Under the pieces are notes generated by a model that made no database searches, was not told the DNA's origin, and saw only the letters and a list, made by a program, of their open reading frames with translations. From IMG/VR virus record IMGVR_UViG_3300044630_005613, positions 1-38,995 of that record: 38,995 bases of DNA; one strand, written 5' to 3'. The stretch's first letter is position 1. Every line of letters begins with the position of its first letter. This stretch comes from a virus. Shown here piece after piece: positions 22,729 through 32,000 of this stretch. A program made the position numbers and the translations under genes.

Positions 22729-24837
22729 ATGAATAACTTAGATTTTTTTTCAGAATACGAAAGTCAGAAAAGAAGAGCTCAAAAAATTTTTGAATCTCTA
22801 GATAAGAAAATTGGTTCAAATAAAAATGAATTGAATGAGGCTTTGTTTGGTTTAATTAAAACAGCTAAAGATAGAGAGAAAGCGTTAAAAGATTATTTCT
22901 TTAAAATCACAAAAGCTCCAAATTGGCAACCCTATAGTGTAGATTTGGATTCGACAGGAAAACAAGTGAAGATAGAAAATGCAACCCCTGAAGATTTAGA
23001 TGATGCATGGGAGTTTCTTAGACAACAAGCTGCTAGCGACGAATTTAAAGGCGCTATAAAGCAAGACGGGGATTCTATAATATATCAAAAAGGAGGCAAA
23101 GGCTCTAAGTCACAAGACCCAGATCAGTCTGCCGACCCAAATGCCGATCCTGATGCTGATCCTGATGCTGACCCAGATGCACAAACATCACAGCCGAGCG
23201 TTCCAACATATGAACTTACGTATGATAAAAGACAAGGAAAGTATTTTTTTGGAAGTAGCGAGAGATTTGTAAATAAAATAGCCAACGCACTTTCTGAGAT
23301 TGAAACTTATAATTTTGAAAAAAGTCCTCTAAAATATTTATTTGAAGATCCATTAAAGTTTGGATTAAGAGAAATCGTATTTGATTTTAAAGCAGGAAAT
23401 ATATCTGCAGCAAGAGATGGTTTTTGGATTGGTGATTTTTCAGGAGGAATGCTTGAAGCTGATTTTATTGGAAACAATTTTAGAGGTCGTTTCTTCGCTA
23501 ATAATGAAGATTGGAGATCAAAACCTACAGCATTTATTTCAGGAACATTTCTTGACAAGTCTAAAACGGGAATATTAGGGTTAAACGATGTAAAACAGGG
23601 TAATGAAAATTACGCATTTCATTTAATACAATTACCTGCAGGTTATTCGGTTGAAATATTAACTGACAAACAATTAAGACACACTATTACTTGTGAAAAA
23701 AGAATGGACATATCAAACTCTAATTTCATATATTCTGTTTATATGGGTTACGATATTGACCAAGACTCGCCAAAGAGTGTTACACTGACATGGGAAACCA
23801 TAAGAACAGAGTATGATGCTTATAAAATAAGTGGAAAAATGAATTCATTGCCTGATTTGTTTTCTTTGGCAAGTGATGAAAAAATAATTGAACTAAGAGT
23901 TGTTGAATCAGGCACGCCCCCATCTTTTAAAAAGAAAGAGCGTTTTGATAGCACTAAAGAATATATAGAAAATACATCTGGACTAAGAGGTTTAAAACAA
24001 GTTTCAGGAAGTCAATATAACAGGGATTTGAAATTTAACATTACAAACGATTCTGATTTTGAAAACTTTAACAAGATTAAAGGTTATATAAACTCAAATC
24101 AATTTATAAATGATTTAAGTCAAGCTTCTATTTATTTAGATAACAAATTGATTTCTTTACAAGATATAAAAAATAAATTCCCATATCTCGTAAATGTGTT
24201 TACCAAAGATGTGCTTAAAGAGGCTGTTGTTAATTTGGCAAATCCTAGAAAATCATATGGAAGAAGAACATATTCTTCAAGGTCTTCAGTTAAAAATCCT
24301 CTTACGGGTAAAAAATTTGAAGAAACTTATGAGATTGCCGACTATCTAAATCAAAAATATAAAGCACAGATAGAAGCTAATGGTGGTAAAAAGCCTGCTG
24401 CTTATCAAAAAGAATATCAAGATTTGTATAATGCTGTTTTTGGCGCAAAAAATACATCCACATCCAAATCAACAAGTAGTACATCCCCTGCTGAAGATGA
24501 CTCAACTGTTACTGGTGGAATATCTAAAGAAGAAGGTGCTGTTCTTAAAAGAATTGAAAACTTTGTTAAATATTTTGTTTATAAAATAGATGATGGCAGA
24601 AACACAAATAAAGTAAGAAAATATTTTATGGATATGCTAAAGACTAAAGTCACCGCTCATAAAGAGCCTGTCAATACAAAACCAGCCAATGCGACAACTG
24701 CTACGCCAGCTACGCCAGCTACGCCAGCTGCTACACCTAAAACGACTAAATCGACTCCTAAAAAAGGTGGCGTTGGAAAGTTGAAGGAGAGTATAGTAAG
24801 AAACGAAATTAGAAATATTTTTAAAGACTTGTTGTAA
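22729..24837 (+). CDS. Large hypothetical virion-module protein with acidic and Thr/Pro linkers
   Basis: This 702-residue protein is unrecognised. Segments in order: a helical N-terminal part (1-125); an acidic PDAD-type repeat linker (about 126-153); a long alpha/beta core; a Gly/Phe-rich stretch near residues 230-280 (GDFSGGMLEADFIGNNFRGR) that resembles repeats of pentapeptide-like beta helices; a second helical region; a Thr/Ala/Pro linker (about 652-675); and a terminal helix LKESIVRNEIRNIFKDLL that resembles the IIRE-type helices of two other proteins here. It sits between baseplate genes and the tape measure, so a tail or baseplate role is inferred. No enzyme motif was seen. Confidence 0.8.
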   Translation: MNNLDFFSEYESQKRRAQKIFESLDKKIGSNKNELNEALFGLIKTAKDREKALKDYFFKITKAPNWQPYSVDLDSTGKQVKIENATPEDLDDAWEFLRQQAASDEFKGAIKQDGDSIIYQKGGKGSKSQDPDQSADPNADPDADPDADPDAQTSQPSVPTYELTYDKRQGKYFFGSSERFVNKIANALSEIETYNFEKSPLKYLFEDPLKFGLREIVFDFKAGNISAARDGFWIGDFSGGMLEADFIGNNFRGRFFANNEDWRSKPTAFISGTFLDKSKTGILGLNDVKQGNENYAFHLIQLPAGYSVEILTDKQLRHTITCEKRMDISNSNFIYSVYMGYDIDQDSPKSVTLTWETIRTEYDAYKISGKMNSLPDLFSLASDEKIIELRVVESGTPPSFKKKERFDSTKEYIENTSGLRGLKQVSGSQYNRDLKFNITNDSDFENFNKIKGYINSNQFINDLSQASIYLDNKLISLQDIKNKFPYLVNVFTKDVLKEAVVNLANPRKSYGRRTYSSRSSVKNPLTGKKFEETYEIADYLNQKYKAQIEANGGKKPAAYQKEYQDLYNAVFGAKNTSTSKSTSSTSPAEDDSTVTGGISKEEGAVLKRIENFVKYFVYKIDDGRNTNKVRKYFMDMLKTKVTAHKEPVNTKPANATTATPATPATPAATPKTTKSTPKKGGVGKLKESIVRNEIRNIFKDLL
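23134..23181 (+). repeat. 12-bp in-frame tandem repeat coding an acidic linker
   Basis: Four 12-base units related to GATCCTGATGCT run in tandem; the two central copies (23146-23157, 23158-23169) are identical and the outer two are degenerate. They encode a D-P-D-A type linker in the large hypothetical protein. Slippage can change the copy number without a frameshift. Confidence 0.75.
24702..24728 (+). repeat. Three perfect 9-bp tandem repeats coding a Thr-Pro-Ala linker
   Basis: TACGCCAGC is repeated three times without change inside the gene at 22729-24837. The units encode A-T-P repeats just before the C-terminal helix. The high identity suggests a recent expansion. Confidence 0.8.
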
Positions 24838-24881
24838 CATTTTTTTTATATCTCCGTATAATAGAGAAAATAAGATTTATT

Positions 24882-25421
24882 ATGAGCGGATTAAATTCAA
24901 TGTTAGATGATAATGCAAGTGGAAAAAAACTACTTGGCGGTATTTTTAGAGTTACTTCGGTTTGTTTGGCTTACACATATTTAGGGCCTGAATGGGTGGC
25001 TGATGTGCAAGATTCAATTGTTTCAACTTTGAGTGATGACCCTGACTCTGCGAATGCAAATTTCGTCGCTAAGTTATTCGCTGCAATAATTGCTATTTGG
25101 GGCTTGTATTGGTTTTTTACTGGAATATACAAAATATACACATTTAATATGTATATAGACGTTTATGAAGCCAAGCTGACTCCTTTTCAAAAGAGAAATA
25201 TGACAGACAGTGTTTCAAGTACTTCAAACATTGAGGATACATTGAGATATAGAGACTCTAAAATGAGAACTATGACTCAAGAACAAGCTGCGGAGTTTTA
25301 TTTGAGCACCAATAGAATTGTAAACTCAACAACAAATAAGTCTGTTTTAGGATATATAAACTCTAAAATGACTATGATGTCTCCAGATAAAAGAATAGAT
25401 TTTTTGAGAGGTAAAAAATAA
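24882..25421 (+). CDS. Small membrane protein upstream of the tape measure
   Basis: This 179-residue protein is unrecognised. It has two likely membrane segments, about residues 17-36 (LLGGIFRVTSVCLAYTYLG) and 61-88 (FVAKLFAAIIAIWGLYWFF), separated by an acidic loop, and a soluble C-terminal half of about 90 residues. It is located between the large hypothetical gene and a terminator that precedes the tape measure. Tail modules often encode assembly chaperones at this position, but those are soluble; a membrane protein here could be a virion component released into the host envelope or a lysis/superinfection factor. These are guesses from position. Confidence 0.75.
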   Translation: MSGLNSMLDDNASGKKLLGGIFRVTSVCLAYTYLGPEWVADVQDSIVSTLSDDPDSANANFVAKLFAAIIAIWGLYWFFTGIYKIYTFNMYIDVYEAKLTPFQKRNMTDSVSSTSNIEDTLRYRDSKMRTMTQEQAAEFYLSTNRIVNSTTNKSVLGYINSKMTMMSPDKRIDFLRGKK

Positions 25422-25442
25422 AATTAACCATTATGGTATAAG

Positions 25443-25475
25443 AAAGTCACGTCTACTTTAGCGTGACTTTTTTTT
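25443..25475 (+). terminator. Strong intrinsic terminator before the tape measure gene
   Basis: A perfect 9-bp stem, AAAGTCACG (25443-25451) with CGTGACTTT (25462-25470), encloses a 10-base loop and runs into T residues through 25475. It separates the membrane-protein unit from the tape measure unit. Confidence 0.9.
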
Positions 25476-25480
25476 GTTGT

Positions 25481-25490
25481 ATATTTATTA
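25481..25490 (+). promoter_or_regulatory. Late-promoter-like box ATATTTATTA
   Basis: ATATTTATTA lies just after the terminator and begins 29 bases before the ATG at 25510. Because transcription from upstream should stop at 25475, this is one of the best-placed examples of the motif. Confidence 0.6.
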
Positions 25491-25509
25491 AAAATGAATA
25501 TACGCTGTT

Positions 25510-28500
25510 ATGGCAGATCCTAATGAAAATTATAAAAAAGCTCTAGAGAATGTTGAGTCTATGCTTAAAAAGCAAGAGGCTTTAAATAAGTCTACGGATA
25601 AATTAAAAAATTCTTGGAATGCTATTGCGTCACAAGTTTTTCAGCTAGATGGTGCGGCATTCTTCAAACAAGTGCCTCTTAGTGTTGAGGATATTAAAGA
25701 ATTAAATAGCAAGCTAAGGGACATTAATGAGGAAGTTAGAAAGCTTGGGGAAGAGTTTGGAAATGCCTTAGATCAAGATGAAAAATTAGAAGAATTTACA
25801 ATATTAGCAAAAGCTTCATTTGAAGAGCTTGCTGCAAAGCAAGAACAATATGGTCAAGGGACTAGAGCAGCTTATGAAGCTGAAATTGAGTATTTAGCGA
25901 CAATTAGAAATCAAAGAAAAGAATTCGCCAATCTAAGTGATGACGATTTAAAGGCAATAGGTGAGCATTTATCTGAAGGAGGCAAGCTGTCTGAAATATA
26001 TGACGAGCTAGAAGAAACATCAAAAAATATTATTAAATCAAACTCTCAAAATCCTGATATTTTTATTGAATCTGAAATAGCAGCCAAAAAATTACATGAG
26101 CAGACACAGCAAATTAGAGATGATTTAGAAAACGGAACTAAAGAGGCATTCTCTCTAAAGGCGGGCTTACAAGCAGCGTTTCAGAAAAATGTAATAACGG
26201 GAGGTTTAGAATCTTTAATGGCGTTTGATGTAACATTAAATGAGGTTCAAAAAAATACTGGCGCTATGATGGACAAAAATTCTCAGGCATTTGCTAGTTT
26301 AACTAGAAATGTTTCAGAATTTGGTATGACAACAGCGCAAGCTGGTCAATATATGACGGCAATGTCTGATGCGTTAAAAACAACTGATTTTAATACACTA
26401 GCTAAGGCTACAGAGGATTTTGCCGCTATTGAAGGCGCAACGGGCGCATCCGCAGACAATGTTACAGACATAGCGGGTGAATTGATGAGAATGGGTCAAT
26501 CATCTGGGCAAGTTAAAGACTATATGGAAGGCGCATCTAAAATGGCTCAAAAGTTTGGAGTTAGTTCTAAGAGAGCAATTGATGGAATTTCTAGAAATAT
26601 AAGCAAGATTAGAACTATGGGCTTCAAAGGTGGAGAGGAGTCATTAACAAGAATGGTAATTAGAGCCGAAAAGCTTAATATGAATATTGATGAAGTATTT
26701 GATGTTGCTAAAAAAGCTAGAAATATTGAAGGTGCTATGGAAATGGCGTCTGAACTACAATTAGCAGGAGGCTCGTTTGCAAATATAAACCCTATGGACT
26801 TATTGGCTGCGGCTAGAAACGGCCCTGAAGAACTTCAAAAAATCTTAACCAAGATGGGTGGAGATATCGGTAAGTTTAATGAGAAGACAGGTAAGTATGA
26901 GTTCGATGCTGTTGATGTTGATAGATTGCAAATGGTCGCAGATGCAACAGGTCAAACATTAGACTCAGTTCAAAATATGATTCAATCTAATGCTGAACAA
27001 GCCAAGAAGACAGATATGTTTAAAGGTATCACTGATGGTATGGACTCGCTCGATGCCGAGATGGTTAACTCAGGCCTTTCTGATATGATGAAAATTGGTA
27101 AAGACGGAAAGGTTACATTTGATGCCGATAGTGATATGGCTAAGAGAATGGGTATTGATTCTATGGAAGACCTTCAAAAACTATCTGGAGCAGAGCTTAA
27201 AACAAAAATGGAGGCTGATCAAAAAACTCTTGAAGAGCAAAACAAAGCAAATCAAGATTTTGCAAAATCACTAGAAAATTTTTGGGCATCAATTCAAAGT
27301 TTATTTAATGTTTTACAACCTGTATTAGAAGGTCTTACTTGGGCTGTGCAGGGAATTACATCTCTTATTACTGGGTTTTTTAAGATATTGGATGGCTTAG
27401 GTGGGTTTGGAACGGCAATTAAAATGGCAGTACCTTTGTTATTATTGTTTGGGACTGGATTTGCAAAAAGTGTAATAAGTTTTATCACTAAAGGTGTTGG
27501 GGGTTTTGCTAAAAACATTAAAGAGTTGGTCACGTCTAAGGGTGCAAGTTTATTTAGTAAAGGTAAAGATGTGGCCACTAGTGCTGCACCAGATATGGGC
27601 GACAAAGCAAAAGGCCCTGCTCCAACTGTCGGCGCAGGTTTGACTAGTTTGTCTGAAGGCTTGAAAGCAATGGGTACAGATTTTGGCACTGTCGCCAAAG
27701 GTATTCTTGCTGTTGCAATGGCAGGTCCTGCGTTTTTACTTTTTGTTCCTGCACTCCCAGGTTTACTTGTTATGGCAGGAGTTGGATTGGTAGGAAAATT
27801 TGTTACCGCTGGATTTGATGCTATTGCAAATGGTCTAATTAAATTAGGTGCAAACTTTGGTGAGGTTATGAAGGGCGTCGCTGCGTTAGCTATAATGGCT
27901 ATACCTATGTTAATGTTTATACCTGCATTGCCAGGTCTTCTTTTAATGGCATTGGTAGGCGTTGCAGCTCCTTTAATTACAGGTGGATTCCAAGCGTTGA
28001 GTACTGGTCTTGGAATTTTAGGTAATAACTTTAAGAATGTATTAATGGGGTCAATAGCTATGGCGATAATAGGTGCATCTCTAATACCTTTTGCTTATGC
28101 CTTATCTCTTATGACAGATGTAAGTTGGGACGCAGTTCTTGCTAGTTTGGCATTTATGGTTATGGCTGCGGCTGTAGTTGTTGGTATGGGATTCTTATTA
28201 GCAGGCCCTCAGGCTTTATTATTGTTAGCTGGAGCCGCTGCTATGCTTATAATTGCAGGAGCTTTATTGGTGTTTGCATTGGCAATGCAACAAATGCTTC
28301 CTGTGATGACGGCTATGCAAGGCGCTGATTTTTCTTGGATGAGTAATTTAGGATGGGCTTTATTGATGGCAGCACCTGGGTTACTACTTGGAGGTATTGC
28401 TTTAGGTATAGCAACTCCATTTTTGATGTATGGATCACTAGGTCTTATGGCAATTTCTCAAGCAGCATTGGTGGCATCTCAAGTGGATTGGGCGCTTATA

Positions 28501-28950
28501 TCAGGAATGGGCGATGCCCTATCTAATGCGGCAAGTGGTTTATTTTGGTTTTCACTTTCAGCTGCGGCGTTTGCAAATCCTCTTACGTTAATTGGAATGA
28601 TGATTATGGTTGTGGCAATATCTGCATTAGCAGCTGTTATGGTTCCTTTAGCAAATTCGCTTCAATTAGGAGCAGACTCTTTAACAAACTTTGCCATAGG
28701 GTTAGAAAGATTATCAGCTGCCGCAGACACACTATCTGATGAAAAACTAGCTAAGCTACAAAAGATATCTGAAGCTATGGCAAAATCATCTGCCGCTGGA
28801 AATGTTGCAGGCGCTATGGCTAGTAATGCTGAAGCTGCAGGTGGAGGTGGCGCTGGTGGCGGTGGAGTTAGAAAGATTGAGGTCGATGTCAAATTGAATG
28901 GTAGAGAGCTTCAAAACTACATTGTCAAAGACACTAAGATAGCAAAATAA
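25510..28950 (+). CDS. Tail tape measure protein
   Basis: This 1146-residue protein sets tail length. It has a helical, charged N-terminal part (coiled-coil-like up to about residue 230), an alpha-helical middle with TMP-type segments (SEFGMTTAQAGQYMTAMSDA, then GMDSLDAEMVNSG), and a long hydrophobic region at about residues 600-1060 with many Gly/Ala/Leu/Met-rich membrane-like segments, as usual for tape measures that enter the host envelope. It ends with a Gly-rich linker and VRKIEVDVKLNGRELQNYIV. At the usual 0.15 nm per residue the tail would be about 170 nm, longer than that of T4. A terminator follows at 28974-29004. Confidence 0.88.
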   Translation: MADPNENYKKALENVESMLKKQEALNKSTDKLKNSWNAIASQVFQLDGAAFFKQVPLSVEDIKELNSKLRDINEEVRKLGEEFGNALDQDEKLEEFTILAKASFEELAAKQEQYGQGTRAAYEAEIEYLATIRNQRKEFANLSDDDLKAIGEHLSEGGKLSEIYDELEETSKNIIKSNSQNPDIFIESEIAAKKLHEQTQQIRDDLENGTKEAFSLKAGLQAAFQKNVITGGLESLMAFDVTLNEVQKNTGAMMDKNSQAFASLTRNVSEFGMTTAQAGQYMTAMSDALKTTDFNTLAKATEDFAAIEGATGASADNVTDIAGELMRMGQSSGQVKDYMEGASKMAQKFGVSSKRAIDGISRNISKIRTMGFKGGEESLTRMVIRAEKLNMNIDEVFDVAKKARNIEGAMEMASELQLAGGSFANINPMDLLAAARNGPEELQKILTKMGGDIGKFNEKTGKYEFDAVDVDRLQMVADATGQTLDSVQNMIQSNAEQAKKTDMFKGITDGMDSLDAEMVNSGLSDMMKIGKDGKVTFDADSDMAKRMGIDSMEDLQKLSGAELKTKMEADQKTLEEQNKANQDFAKSLENFWASIQSLFNVLQPVLEGLTWAVQGITSLITGFFKILDGLGGFGTAIKMAVPLLLLFGTGFAKSVISFITKGVGGFAKNIKELVTSKGASLFSKGKDVATSAAPDMGDKAKGPAPTVGAGLTSLSEGLKAMGTDFGTVAKGILAVAMAGPAFLLFVPALPGLLVMAGVGLVGKFVTAGFDAIANGLIKLGANFGEVMKGVAALAIMAIPMLMFIPALPGLLLMALVGVAAPLITGGFQALSTGLGILGNNFKNVLMGSIAMAIIGASLIPFAYALSLMTDVSWDAVLASLAFMVMAAAVVVGMGFLLAGPQALLLLAGAAAMLIIAGALLVFALAMQQMLPVMTAMQGADFSWMSNLGWALLMAAPGLLLGGIALGIATPFLMYGSLGLMAISQAALVASQVDWALISGMGDALSNAASGLFWFSLSAAAFANPLTLIGMMIMVVAISALAAVMVPLANSLQLGADSLTNFAIGLERLSAAADTLSDEKLAKLQKISEAMAKSSAAGNVAGAMASNAEAAGGGGAGGGGVRKIEVDVKLNGRELQNYIVKDTKIAK

Positions 28951-28973
28951 TTAAAAATTAAATAAAACTTTAC

Positions 28974-29004
28974 AAATCCCTTTCATTTGAGAGGGATTTT
29001 TTTT
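28974..29004 (+). terminator. Intrinsic terminator after the tape measure gene
   Basis: An 8-bp stem, AAATCCCT (28974-28981) with AGGGATTT (28992-28999), can extend inward by a U-G and a U-A pair and is followed by T residues to 29004. Confidence 0.85.
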
Positions 29005-29023
29005 ATAATATTTTTTTGGCTGA

Positions 29024-29033
29024 TTATTTATTA
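29024..29033 (+). promoter_or_regulatory. Late-promoter-like box TTATTTATTA
   Basis: TTATTTATTA starts 24 bases before the ATG at 29048, just after a terminator. The first base differs from the common C or A, but the core TATTTAT is intact. Confidence 0.45.
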
Positions 29034-29047
29034 AGAAATGAGTTAAT

Positions 29048-32000
29048 ATGTCTAGTTTATTTGATGATAATAACGAAGAGGAAAGACAAGAGCAGAAATT
29101 GTACGAATTTTATGAAGTTTTTTCCCTTGAAGTTAGAAGGCAACTTTTAGCTAAGAATCTTCCTATTATCCAAAATGTCTATGATGTATTGTACCCTCAA
29201 ACAAAAAATACACTTTTATCTAAAAATGTCACAAGCGACATAACTATAGATAGTACTGCTGAAAGCGTAAGAAATGCACTAGTTGCTAAGCTTGTCGAGG
29301 ATAATATCAATATAGATACAATAAGTGAAAATTTCAGAAAACAATTACTTTCAAAAAATGTACTTGCAGACTCATCTAGAGAATTGCAATATAAGATAGA
29401 TCAAGTAAGAAAAAACTTGCTATCAAAAAATAAGAGTTCAAATCCAAATACGATTGATTCTATTTCTGATAGTCAAAGAAGAGATTCTTTAAGTAAAAAC
29501 AAAGAGTCTTTAAATAGGAATAATGAAATTGAAAGAGACAATATTTCTTTTAGAGAAAGTAATTTGAGCAAAAACGCTCAAACGGAAAATACATTAGACG
29601 AACAATCTGCTGAGTTTAGAAAAAACAATATTCACAAAAATGTTGATTCCAATAATGATTTAGATAGACAAGGTCAGCAAGCTAGGGATAATAATTTAGC
29701 AAAAAATGCAACTCTTCAAAATAATAAAAATGAGTTAGACACTATTGCTAATGAAAAAAGAAATATTCAAGAGGGTAGAAATACACCAAATCTAAAAGAA
29801 AATCAAGGATTAGAGATAGAGTCTGAAGAATTTAGAAATAACAATATTGCTAAAAATGTACCAGAAGAAACTTCTCTAGAAGACTCTTCAAGTTCTGTGA
29901 GAGATAATAATTTATCGAAGAATGATTCATCAGGCGGAGATTTACTAGAAGATTCTAGTGCATTTAGAAAGCAAGATCTTTCAAATAACGTACAATCAAC
30001 TAGTGATTTACTGACAGATTCTCAAGTATTAAGAGAAGATGATTTATCAAAAAATACTCCTACTGAGTCTAATTTGTTAGATTCATCAGAAGAAGCTAGG
30101 TTGAATGATTTATCTAAAAACGACGAATCAAAGAATGACTTATTAACTGATTCAGAAATTATTAGAAAAGACGACCTGTCTAAAAACACATCTATAGGTG
30201 GTGATTTATTAGTTGATTCAGAAGGTGTTAGAGATAATAATTTATCAAGCAATACCCCAAAAACTACTGATATATCTGTGGATAGCGAATCTTTCAGAAA
30301 AGATAATTTATCTAAAAACGCTCTTATTGAGAGTGACTTAGTGCTTGAATCTGAAGATTATAGAATAGACGATTTATCTAAAAATAAACCTAATGAATCT
30401 GATTTATTTGCCGACTCTTCTATAGTAAGAAATGATAATATTTCTAAAAACGTAGAGACAGGGGGTGATTTATTGACAGATTCAAATGTGGTCAGAGATG
30501 ACTCATTGTCAAAAACAGTTCCTGTCATAACTAACCTAGAGGTACTGTCTCAGAATCCAAGAGAAGATTTGTTGAGTAAAAATACACCCAACCCATCTGA
30601 TTTATTAGATAGAGGCTTAGTTCCTAGAGAAGACTTATTGGCTGCCAATGTCCCTAGTACTTCTGAATTGTTGTCAGATTCACAACCTTTTAGAGATGAC
30701 TTATTAGCTATAAACGTACCAGTAACAACAGATTTATTATTTGATTCACAGCCTTTTAGAGATAATGTATTAAGCGAGAATGTACCAACAACTACAGATT
30801 TGTTGAATGATTCAGTACCTTATTATGCTAACAATCTTTCTGCTAATGTACCTGCTGAATATGATATATTAGATGCGTCTCAGACTTTCTTAGATGCTAA
30901 TTTAGCGTCTAATAATTCTATAAATTCAGATTTACTTAATGATTCTTATGAAATACTACAAGATAATTTAGCGCCTAATGTACCTAATGACTCTGATTTA
31001 TTAGTAGACTCTCAAACATACTTGACTGATAACTTGGCGTCAAATGTACCTAATACTTCAGATTTGCTTGCTGAGTCATTGCCTATTAGAAATGATTTAA
31101 TAGCTAGCAATCAACCTAGTAATTCTGATCTATTAAATGACTCAAGTTTATATAGAGATAATTTGGTTGCTCAGAATGACAATGCAGAGCTTGGTGTTAC
31201 ATTTGAAGGTTTTGGTACATTCAGTTATTTAGGGGTATCGAAAGTGGCACTTCAAGGTTTGGTTATTAGATCTTTCTTAAAATCTAAGAATAAACCAAAT
31301 CCTCTTATGGATTTTGACCAAAATAATCCTATTAGTTATAGATTAGATGCTTTATCTAGAAATGATTATGTCTTAAATGATGCTGAATATAGTAGATCTA
31401 CGGCTGTATTGATTACAGGCAAGGTGGATGCACGTGGATTTCCTCTAAAGGGATATCCAAGCGCTTATCCAGACGAAGATTTATCGGCTGCTATAAGTAG
31501 ACAAATGGGTGAAAATAGGTTTTATACCGATGTGTTTGTTGAAAATTTACAATCAAAGTATGGAATACAGGATAAAGGAGATAAAACTACCTCGTTAGGT
31601 GGTGGATATTTTGGTGTAGACACTATAAATCCACAAGGTGGTTCTTTCCAACTTTCTAATAAAGCAGGTTCAGTGGTTATTTCTAGCCCAGGATATGTAG
31701 GTTCTACAACTATGGCAATTAGAAAATACAATGTTTCTAGAAACATATATAACTTAGTAGGCATACAAAACCTAGCATCAATGACCGAAGCTATAGGTGT
31801 TTTAAATTCTAATAATGATTTAGGCTTCCAAGATTTAATTAATAAAACGATTGGAGCATTCCATACTCCTAATAATTCTATTTCAGCACAAGCATTTGGA
31901 AATTTAATTCCAAGTAGTGTGTTGGAAACGAACAATAATCTGTATTTAAGAAAATCTGCAGAGGAAATGATGGGGAGAAATGAACCAACTGACCCACAAT

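Noticed and set aside
27294-27698. A 134-codon reverse-strand frame in the tape measure gene
   Set aside because: It is the complement of Gly/Ala/Lys-rich tape measure codons. The Pro/Ala/Val-rich product is an artefact.
29858-31177. A CRISPR-like or recombination repeat array
   Set aside because: The 66-bp periodicity is in frame and conserved at protein level with varied DNA, so it is a coding repeat rather than identical direct repeats with spacers.
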